Positions 1 to 4,617 of a stretch of DNA of 5,139 nt are shown here, piece by piece. A program made the position numbers and the translations under genes. The notes under the pieces were generated by a model. That model did not search any database and had not been told where the DNA came from. It was given only the letters and a program-made list of their open reading frames with translations. The first letter of the stretch is position 1. Each line of letters begins with the position of its first letter. This DNA comes from Deltaproteobacteria bacterium (lineage in GTDB: Bacteria > Desulfobacterota > Desulfobacteria > Desulfobacterales > JAFDDL01). Location of the stretch: NCBI GenBank assembly GCA_019310865.1, contig JAFDDL010000320.1, positions 1 to 5,139 of the forward strand. The letters are read 5' to 3'.

Positions 1-186
1 GGTCATGGCAATGGGCGTCTCCTGAATCTTAGTTTCCCCGGTTTTGGTGGCGGTGACCACCGTGTCTTCAAGGATGTAATCCTCTTCAGTTTCATCGGCG
101 GCCCAGACGCACCAGGGCGCACCGATAGCCAGTGTGCCTGCCAGCAAAACACAAAGAGCGATTTTTGAATACCATGCTTTTTTCAT
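1..186 (-). CDS. TonB-dependent outer-membrane receptor, N-terminal fragment (runs off left edge)
   Basis: The fragment has 62 codons, starting at ATG 186-184 and open through position 1. Residues 1-30 form a classical Sec signal peptide: MKK, a hydrophobic core (IALCVLLAGTLAIGA) and a likely cleavage near WAA-DE. An acidic stretch follows, then EDTVVTATKTGETKIQETP at about residues 40-58. This is the hallmark start of a TonB-dependent receptor, with a TonB-box-like segment leading into the plug domain. Such receptors import siderophores, cobalamin or other scarce ligands across the outer membrane using TonB-ExbBD energy. A strong Shine-Dalgarno, AAGGAGAGG on the minus strand (201-193), lies six bases before the ATG and fixes the start. 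The plug and barrel are outside the window, so the ligand cannot be told. The gene is divergent from everything to its right. Confidence 0.85.
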   Translation of the reverse strand, partial: MKKAWYSKIALCVLLAGTLAIGAPWCVWAADETEEDYILEDTVVTATKTGETKIQETPIAMT

Positions 187-316
187 AACTTACCTCTCCT
201 TTCTTTTTGGGTCGCCTCGGAATTCAAATCAGTCATTGATCAGAAGCAAGGGGCGAAATGGAATTAATAAATGTCTTTACCTCTCCAACAGAATAAAGGC
301 CTTTGCTAATAAAATC

Positions 317-355
317 ACTATGTGTTACAAATTGACTTAATATGTGACACATAGT
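317..355. promoter_or_regulatory. Inverted pair of 13-base elements, likely operator upstream of the TonB receptor
   Basis: ACTATGTGTTACA at 317-329 faces the reverse complement of ACTATGTGTCACA at 343-355. The two match at 12 of 13 positions and are separated by 13 bases. The right copy is itself a perfect odd palindrome, TATGTG-A-CACATA (341-353). The 9-base core ACTATGTGT recurs at 550-558. Repeated, symmetric sites before a TonB receptor gene suggest binding by a dimeric regulator. I cannot assign a regulator family. Confidence 0.45.
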
Positions 356-381
356 TACTATGAATCGCGTTGCTCTGTCAA
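353..381 (-). promoter_or_regulatory. Possible sigma70 promoter for the TonB receptor
   Basis: On the minus strand a perfect -35 hexamer TTGACA occupies 381-376. The bases 15-18 positions farther on (TAGTAA/GTAACT, about 360-353) match the -10 consensus poorly, so this promoter would be weak or activator-dependent. The expected -10 and start region runs directly into the inverted repeat at 317-355. That position would suit repression. The leader would be about 160 bases long. Confidence 0.25.
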
Positions 382-597
382 GTGTTTTTTTAAGGTAAGT
401 TCCCTTTTGCACGAAACATCCAGCATGTTGGGTAGAGACAACCGATTTATTACACAACTTACTGTTTTTAATAATTTTTTCTGGTTAATCTCATCGTTTC
501 GGTTCCGGTTTACTTAGAAATATTGTCACGCATATTGTTTTTAATACACACTATGTGTTGTTTTTTCATTCAAAGCTTTCAGTGGAAACCGGACGGA

Positions 598-735
598 TAA
601 TTGGTTTCTTGCCTGATGAGTTCCTGAAGCGCCTCCCGTGTTCATTAATACCGGGTATCATTGACTGACGATGCCTGCTACGTACATGCCTTTTACTTTT
701 GTTTCAAGTCCTTGTGTGGTTCTAATCTGTGAATA
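598..735 (-). pseudogene. Possible decayed C-terminal fragment of an FAD/NAD(P)-dependent oxidoreductase
   Basis: Read on the minus strand, the frame gives QIRTTQGLETKVKGMYVAGI, then VSQ and a TGA stop at 660-658. Without a frame change it continues YPVLMNTGGASGTHQARNQL. The part up to the stop resembles the closing motif of many two-dinucleotide-binding flavoproteins, where a strand of the form T-x-V-x-G-(L/M)-Y-(A/V)-A-G-(D/E) carries the acidic residue contacting FAD ribitol. Here that acidic residue is Ile. The GG-x-SGTxxAR-like continuation would fit the following FAD-binding helix. There is no start, upstream domain or ribosome site, and the fragment ends where the toxin promoter begins. 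If real, it is a relic cut by arrival of the toxin-antitoxin region. It could also be a chance resemblance. Confidence 0.25.
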
Positions 736-739
736 ATGA

Positions 740-768
740 TTGACATTGTATCCACAATGCCTTACATT
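740..768 (+). promoter_or_regulatory. Promoter with embedded operator for the brnT operon
   Basis: A perfect TTGACA (740-745) and a TACATT -10 (763-768, four of six consensus bases) are separated by 17 bases. Between them lies a perfect inverted repeat, CATTGT-ATCC-ACAATG (744-759). Type II antitoxins with ribbon-helix-helix domains commonly repress their own promoters by binding such palindromes, so this is the likely site for the downstream antitoxin. Transcription would be expected to begin about 775, at the ATG itself. Confidence 0.5.
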
Positions 769-774
769 CAAACT

Positions 775-1056
775 ATGAAAACATTCAAATGGAATGCTGA
801 AAAAAATGAAATTCTGGTAAAGGAAAGGGGCATTACCTTTGAGGAAATCGTCCTGAGGATCGCATCCTGGGCCAAGGTAATTGAAACAGATCACCCCAAT
901 AAGCTGAAATATCCCAATCGAAAAATTTTAATCGTTGATGTGGAAGGATACGCTTATTTGGTTCCATTTGCTATGGATAACGACGAATATTTTCTCAAAA
1001 CAATTATTCCCAGTAGAAAAGCAACCAAGAAATACCTTGGAGGAAAAAATGGCTGA
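775..1056 (+). CDS. brnT: BrnT-family (COG2929) ribonuclease toxin of a type II toxin-antitoxin system
   Basis: The product has 93 residues. It opens with MKTFKWNAEKNE and then KERGITFEE (residues 16-24), the N-terminal pattern of BrnT/DUF497 toxins (W-[DN]-x-x-K-N ... G-[IV]-x-F-E-E). It ends with the family's C-terminal strand IIPSRKATKKYL (77-88). Characterised BrnT proteins have a RelE-like fold, cleave RNA and arrest growth until bound by the antitoxin. The common KHG motif reads KERG here, as I recall for the subfamily that pairs with CopG-type antitoxins. I chose ATG 775 because homologues begin at this position. ATGs at 736 and 757 are in frame but would add 13 or 6 unconserved residues and overlap the promoter. 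No Shine-Dalgarno precedes any of the three. The stop overlaps the antitoxin start (ATGgcTGA, 1049-1056), so the two are translationally coupled. Confidence 0.82.
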   Translation: MKTFKWNAEKNEILVKERGITFEEIVLRIASWAKVIETDHPNKLKYPNRKILIVDVEGYAYLVPFAMDNDEYFLKTIIPSRKATKKYLGGKNG

Positions 1057-1327
1057 AAAACAAAAAACAATTATTCTTGATGAATACGAAAAAGAAATTC
1101 TCGAGGCTTACGAAGATGGCAGACTCCGGCCATCTAAATCGCAGCCGGATTTTCAAACCGTCGCCCGCAACACTATGAGAAAGAACCGTAAGATAAATAT
1201 CAGAATATCAGAAAACGATCTCCTGGCCATTCAAAGACGAGCCGCCCGGGAAGGCATTCCGTACCAAACGCTAATCGGTAGTGTGCTTCATAAATATGCA
1301 AGCGGGTTTTTAAAAGAGGCAGGATGA
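1049..1327 (+). CDS. CopG-type ribbon-helix-helix antitoxin (BrnA-like) paired with BrnT
   Basis: The product has 92 residues. The N-terminal half (1-46) is acidic then basic and probably flexible; in this family that part wraps the toxin. The C-terminal half is a ribbon-helix-helix DNA-binding domain: strand KINIRIS (48-54), helix ENDLLAIQRRAARE (55-68), then GIPYQTLIGSVLHKYASG (69-86). That last pattern is highly typical of CopG antitoxins (COG5304) that accompany BrnT toxins. It should neutralise the toxin and autorepress the promoter at 740-768. The start at ATG 1049 is supported by the Shine-Dalgarno TTGGAGG just upstream and by the 8-base overlap with the toxin's end. An upstream in-frame ATG at 935 lies inside brnT and gives no conserved sequence. 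Toxin-first order is usual for brnTA. Confidence 0.87.
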   Translation: MAEKQKTIILDEYEKEILEAYEDGRLRPSKSQPDFQTVARNTMRKNRKINIRISENDLLAIQRRAAREGIPYQTLIGSVLHKYASGFLKEAG

Positions 1328-1392
1328 TTTTCCCGATTTTCAAGATTTTGCCTTAGAAAGATAAGCCTTGAATTTCCGCCCGTTATAAAATA

Positions 1393-1405
1393 GTATAATT
1401 TATAC
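1393..1405 (+). promoter_or_regulatory. -10 box within a palindrome, promoter/operator of mntA-hepT
   Basis: A perfect TATAAT (1394-1399) sits inside a perfect odd palindrome, GTATAA-T-TTATAC (1393-1405), 23 bases before the mntA ATG. A -35 is weak: TTGAAT at 1368-1373 is 20 bases upstream, longer than ideal. The symmetry over the -10 box suggests repressor binding, possibly autoregulation, but A+T-rich sequence can form such palindromes by chance. Confidence 0.4.
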
Positions 1406-1427
1406 ATAAAATTTGGGGGAAGTCGAA

Positions 1428-1730
1428 ATGCCGGTAAGGGCTCGCACACTTTCATTTGATATTGATAAGTTGATAAAAATATGCCGTGCAAACGATGCAG
1501 CAATGGTGGGTGTGTTCGGATCTGTAGCAAGAGGTGAAGATACACCGGCAAGTGATATCGATCTCATGGTAAAGTTTACCAAAAGAAAAAGCCTTTTGGA
1601 TATTGTAAAACTGGAACGTGAACTATCGACAGGACTTGGGAAAAAAGTGGATTTATTGACCGAGGCTGCCGTAAGCCCCTACATGCGAGACAGAATTTTA
1701 AGCGAGTTAAAGGTTATTTATGAAAACTGA
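1428..1730 (+). CDS. mntA: MntA-type minimal nucleotidyltransferase antitoxin
   Basis: The product has 100 residues. The nucleotidyltransferase signature [16 protein letters not shown] (31-46) gives the canonical G-S-x10-D-x-D, with Gly31, Ser32, Asp43 and Asp45. The third metal-binding carboxylate is Asp75 in KKVDLLT. These are the catalytic residues of the DNA polymerase beta-like superfamily, in the short single-domain form found with HEPN partners. In characterised MntA-HepT pairs, MntA transfers AMP from ATP onto a HepT tyrosine and so inactivates the toxin. All catalytic residues are present, so the enzyme should be active. ATG 1428 has the Shine-Dalgarno GGGGGA (1415-1420) seven bases upstream. 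A TTG at 1413 would add only five residues and overlap that site, so I rejected it. The end overlaps hepT by 11 bases. Confidence 0.9.
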   Translation: MPVRARTLSFDIDKLIKICRANDAAMVGVFGSVARGEDTPASDIDLMVKFTKRKSLLDIVKLERELSTGLGKKVDLLTEAAVSPYMRDRILSELKVIYEN

Positions 1731-2061
1731 TCAATCCGCTTTTTTGAACCACATTCTAGATGCAATAAGGAAGATAGAAAAATACATTCAAGGAATTAAT
1801 GAAGAGGCTTTTATAAAAAATGATCTGGTTCAGGATGGTGTTATTCGGCAGATTGAAATTATAGGCGAAGCAGTTAAAAGGCTTTCGGATGAGTTAAAAA
1901 GCCAATCGCCTCACGTACCCTGGCAGGACATCGCCGGCATGCGTGACAAACTCATTCACGATTACTTCGGGGTTGATATTGATACGGTGTGGCTCACTGT
2001 AGAAAAAGATCTCCCTGATTTTAAAGAAGAAATTAAACGGATTGTTGAAGGGTTAGAATAA
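1720..2061 (+). CDS. hepT: HepT-type HEPN ribonuclease toxin
   Basis: The product has 113 residues, the usual length for HepT (formerly DUF86), and is predicted all-helical. The catalytic RX4HXY motif is intact as RDKLIHDY: Arg75, His80 and Tyr82. Arg and His form the RNase site across the dimer, and the Tyr is the residue AMPylated by MntA in studied systems. Other family features are the N-terminal helix [12 protein letters not shown], the central helix [13 protein letters not shown] (43-55) and [12 protein letters not shown] leading into the motif. The start at ATG 1720 lies inside mntA, with AAAGG (1709-1713) six bases before it, so the pair is coupled. HepT cleaves RNA, including tRNA in characterised examples. 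Such pairs act as stabilisation or anti-phage modules. No clear hairpin terminator follows. Confidence 0.92.
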   Translation: MKTDQSAFLNHILDAIRKIEKYIQGINEEAFIKNDLVQDGVIRQIEIIGEAVKRLSDELKSQSPHVPWQDIAGMRDKLIHDYFGVDIDTVWLTVEKDLPDFKEEIKRIVEGLE

Positions 2062-2112
2062 ATCAGAAGTTCCCGCTTCAATGGTGCTGCCCCTTAGATC
2101 TCATAATAATGA

Positions 2113-2168
2113 TTATATGTATTCATATAAAGCTTTATGTTGACAAGGTCAATTCATTTGTTTATGGT
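2113..2168 (+). promoter_or_regulatory. Promoter and palindrome cluster upstream of the ligase-thiolase operon
   Basis: TTGACA (2140-2145), 17 bases and TATGGT (2163-2168, four of six) make a plausible sigma70 promoter with a leader of about 90 bases. Three symmetric elements overlap or abut it: TTATATG-TATT-CATATAA (2113-2130), the perfect 12-base palindrome ATAAAGCTTTAT (2127-2138), and TTGAC-AAG-GTCAA (2140-2152) on the -35 box. Together they look like operators for a substrate-responsive dimeric regulator. No regulator gene lies in the window. Confidence 0.4.
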
Positions 2169-2264
2169 TTCTTCAAATCAATCATTAGAACCAATTTTTA
2201 AACCTTGGAAAAACATGGTACTTTCATGGCCATTGGTGTACAGGGTGGTAGTGGAGAACGTCTC

Positions 2265-4106
2265 ATGACGCAATATCGGAAAATCGAGTTTCCGGAACCA
2301 GTGATTGATGTCACCCGGCTTCAAGACGGGACTTGTTTGCTTAAGTCTCCGTTGGCGCTTGACGATTATAGGCCAACGCTCCTGCATTACTTGGTCGAGC
2401 ATGCAAACAGGCAACCTGATGCAGCGTTTCTTGCACAACGGGATCAGAAAGGCGAGTGGCAATACCTTAATTTCCGTGAAGCTGAACAACAGATTTCTCA
2501 GGTTTGCAGATCCTTGGCGGGCAGACACATAACATCGGATCGTCCGGTAATGCTTTTATCCGGCAGTTCCATCGATCACGCGCTTTTTCGGCTCGGCGCG
2601 ATGGCTGCGGGGATTCCGGCCGTTCCGGTTAGCCCCGGCTATTCGCTCATGAGTACGGATTATGCCAAGTTGAAATACGTATTCAATCTGATCGATCCGG
2701 GCATGGTTTTTGTGGAAGACGGCGAACAGTTTGCTAAGGCCCTTCATGCACTTGATTTAAAGGACACCGAACTGGTCGTATCGCGCCCCGGAAAAATCGA
2801 TATCGCTCACACCCCAATGGGGACTCTGGGATCGGGCGGTAATGAGGATAAACTGGGACCTGTTTTAGATCAAATAGACCCGGACCAGCCGGCAACCCTC
2901 ATGTTTACATCCGGCTCGACCGGCATGCCGAAAGCGGTGATACACACACACCGGATGATTTGCTCTGCGACGGTGATGACAAGACAAATCATCAACGCGG
3001 ATGGTCAGCCGGTGGCAGGTCTGCAAAAAAGAAGCCGCAGCGTAAGCTGGCTGCCATGGCATCACGTTTCCGGTACCAGCGCACTGTATTCAACGATTAT
3101 TCTGGGCGGCACGCTTTACATCGATAAAGGCAAGCCCGTGCCGGGGCTGTTCGATGAGACACTTCGAAATCTCAAGGAAATCTCTTCGAGTTTTTATGTT
3201 AATGTCCCCGTTGGTTATCGTATGCTGGTGGAGGCCCTGGAGAGTGACCCGCAGCTGCGCCGGACTTTCTTCAAGGATTTACATCTGCTGATCTACGGCG
3301 CTGCCAGTCTCCCGGCCGATGTTTATGATCGCATTGAAGCCCTCGCCGTTGAAGAGATCGGTGAACGGATTATGTTTATCTCGGCCTATGGCTCCACAGA
3401 GACCACCAATTCCATTACCTACACCTATTTTGAATGTGATCCGACAGGATTTCTGGGCCTACCGGTGCCGGGTATAGAAATCAAACTGGTACCTTGCACA
3501 GACGCCTACGAGCTTTTGGTCAGGGGACCCAATATAACACCGGGCTATTATCGTCAAGACGAACTTAAAAGCGAGATTTTTGACTCCGAAGGGTTTTTCC
3601 GGACCGGCGACCTGGTCACATGGGCGGATCCGGAAGATTACAATAAAGGGCTTGCTTTTGCCGGGCGTGTGGCCGAGGAATTCAAGCTCATCACCGGGAC
3701 ATGGGTTTCGGGCGGCAACATCCGTACAAATGTAATCGACGTCGTTTCACCACTGATTGGGGAAGCCGTCGTCTGTGGTCTGGATCGAAGCTGCATCGCC
3801 GTCATGGCCTGGCTCAACAGGGCCGAATGCCGGGCGACAGAAACTGGATTCGACCCGGATGCGCCTGGGGACTCCGCTGTTATTGTCAAGCGCATTGAAT
3901 CGCATATTCGTGAATACAATGGGAAAAATAAGGGCAGCAGTCTGCGTATTGCCAGAATGATGCTCATGACGACGCCATTGTCTTCAGATGCCGGGGAGTT
4001 GAGCGATAAAGGCTCGGTGAATCAAAGAGCGGTTTGGCGAAATCGGGAAGCGGACGTGGAACGGTTATACGCAGAGACACCGGAAGCGGGGGTTTTATGC
4101 TTTTAG
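2265..4106 (+). CDS. Feruloyl-CoA synthase-like AMP-forming aryl/acyl-CoA ligase
   Basis: The product has 613 residues, of the ANL adenylating superfamily. It activates a carboxylic acid with ATP to an acyl-AMP and then forms the CoA thioester, in the cytoplasm. Visible motifs are the P-loop LMFTSGSTGMPKAV (212-225); SWLPWHHVSG (261-270); the A5 motif AYGSTET (374-380); GFFRTGDL (443-450) with the adenosine-ribose-binding Asp; the hinge region FAGRVAEEFKLITGTWVSGG (465-484); and DKGSVNQRAV near residues 581-590, whose Lys582 is the probable catalytic lysine. The DKG-x-(I/V)-NQRAV ending, the N-terminal SPLALDDYRPTLLHYLVEHA and the overall length match the feruloyl-CoA synthase branch rather than short-chain acyl-CoA synthetases. 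I chose ATG 2265 because GGAG (2253-2256) sits eight bases before it and homologues begin close to this point. TTG 2205 and ATG 2226 only add an unconserved leader. The substrate is probably a hydroxycinnamate or related aryl-alkanoate but is unproven. Confidence 0.83.
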   Translation: MTQYRKIEFPEPVIDVTRLQDGTCLLKSPLALDDYRPTLLHYLVEHANRQPDAAFLAQRDQKGEWQYLNFREAEQQISQVCRSLAGRHITSDRPVMLLSGSSIDHALFRLGAMAAGIPAVPVSPGYSLMSTDYAKLKYVFNLIDPGMVFVEDGEQFAKALHALDLKDTELVVSRPGKIDIAHTPMGTLGSGGNEDKLGPVLDQIDPDQPATLMFTSGSTGMPKAVIHTHRMICSATVMTRQIINADGQPVAGLQKRSRSVSWLPWHHVSGTSALYSTIILGGTLYIDKGKPVPGLFDETLRNLKEISSSFYVNVPVGYRMLVEALESDPQLRRTFFKDLHLLIYGAASLPADVYDRIEALAVEEIGERIMFISAYGSTETTNSITYTYFECDPTGFLGLPVPGIEIKLVPCTDAYELLVRGPNITPGYYRQDELKSEIFDSEGFFRTGDLVTWADPEDYNKGLAFAGRVAEEFKLITGTWVSGGNIRTNVIDVVSPLIGEAVVCGLDRSCIAVMAWLNRAECRATETGFDPDAPGDSAVIVKRIESHIREYNGKNKGSSLRIARMMLMTTPLSSDAGELSDKGSVNQRAVWRNREADVERLYAETPEAGVLCF

Positions 4107-4162
4107 GCCGCAGCAATAATGGCTTGAATAGTTACGATTAAAAAGAAAGGAACATTCATTCA

Positions 4163-4615
4163 ATGACTTCTCAAAAACAAATTACCATCGATTCCAATTT
4201 ATTTGAATGGCCGTCAGAAGATCCGAAGCTTTTCGGCAGTAAGTGCTCCGATTGTAAAGAGGTGACTTTTCCGGCTCAAGCCGGTTGTCCTAAATGCAGC
4301 GGCGCTTCTTGTGAAAAAATTGAATTGTCTACAAAGGGGACATTATGGACCTGGACGACCCAGGGATTTCGGCCCAAAGAACCCTATAGGGGAAATGATA
4401 CGGATGATACGTTTAAACCCTATTATGTCGGGTATGTGGAATTGCCGGGGCAGGTGAGAGTGGAAACCAGGCTTGAGGTTGACGATGCTTCCCAGCTTAA
4501 AATCGGCATGGAAATGGAACTTATCATAGTCAAGTTTCGCGAGGACGAAGACGGCAGCGAGGTAATGACCTTTGCATTTGAACCTCTTAAAACCGGCTCA
4601 CAAGAAAGGATTTAA
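4163..4615 (+). CDS. Zn-ribbon/OB-fold (DUF35) thiolase-partner protein
   Basis: The product has 150 residues. An N-terminal rubredoxin-like zinc ribbon carries four cysteines as C28-x2-C31 and C42-x2-C45 (CSDC and CPKC). An OB-fold follows, from about GTLWTWTTQGF to the end, including PYYVGYVELPGQVRVETRL and a terminal strand EVMTFAFEPL. This is the DUF35 architecture. Known members associate with SCP2-type thiolases or aldolases: BbsA with BbsB in benzylsuccinate degradation, ChsH2 with Ltp2 in steroid side-chain cleavage, and the channel protein of archaeal acetoacetyl-CoA thiolase/HMG-CoA synthase. They provide CoA binding or a substrate channel and are usually needed for activity. The thiolase gene follows after two bases, so a complex between the two is very likely. 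The Shine-Dalgarno is AAGGA (4147-4151). No unusual residues are seen. Confidence 0.88.
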   Translation: MTSQKQITIDSNLFEWPSEDPKLFGSKCSDCKEVTFPAQAGCPKCSGASCEKIELSTKGTLWTWTTQGFRPKEPYRGNDTDDTFKPYYVGYVELPGQVRVETRLEVDDASQLKIGMEMELIIVKFREDEDGSEVMTFAFEPLKTGSQERI

Positions 4616-4617
4616 CA

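Larger units (their letters stand above)
187..774. other. Long A+T-rich intergenic region between the receptor gene and the first toxin gene
   Basis: No convincing intact gene lies in these roughly 590 bases. Short open frames here have no ribosome binding site or family resemblance. The left half should contain the minus-strand promoter and leader of the TonB receptor. It contains a conspicuous inverted repeat at 317-355, a third partial copy at 550-558 and a perfect AAAGGCCTTT palindrome at 295-304. An 8-base inverted repeat (TCCGGTTT at 504-511, AAACCGGA at 586-593) is too widely spaced to be a terminator. The right end contains a possible oxidoreductase relic on the minus strand and the promoter of the toxin operon. 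I see no riboswitch signature, tRNA, CRISPR repeat or clear intrinsic terminator. Confidence 0.6.

Noticed and set aside
134..340. Plus-strand open frame of 68 codons
   Set aside because: It lies antisense to the signal-peptide region and leader of the TonB receptor, has no ribosome site and shows no recognisable family.
233..457. Minus-strand open frame of 74 codons upstream of the receptor, with a second GGAGAGGTAA at about 286-277
   Set aside because: The GGAGAGG resembles the receptor's Shine-Dalgarno, but no suitable start codon follows. The frame's own start has no ribosome site, and its composition is that of intergenic DNA.
504..593. TCCGGTTT and AAACCGGA as a hairpin, terminator or mobile-element ends
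   Set aside because: Eight-base arms 74 bases apart, with no target duplication, transposase sequence or T-run placed as a terminator would need.
187..600. Possible cobalamin or other riboswitch in the receptor leader
   Set aside because: I looked for the B12-box and comparable conserved cores on the minus strand and found none. The inverted repeats present are short and better explained as protein-binding sites.
2062..2112. Intrinsic terminator after hepT
   Set aside because: Only a 4-base stem (GAAG-CTTC near 2067-2080) is present, with no T-run after it.
2178..2528. Minus-strand open frame of 116 codons over the ligase start
   Set aside because: It is antisense to a well-supported ligase coding region and shows no family features.
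3638..3967. Minus-strand open frame of 109 codons and overlapping plus-strand frames inside the ligase
   Set aside because: They are shadows of the ligase frame, whose conserved motifs run through the same bases.
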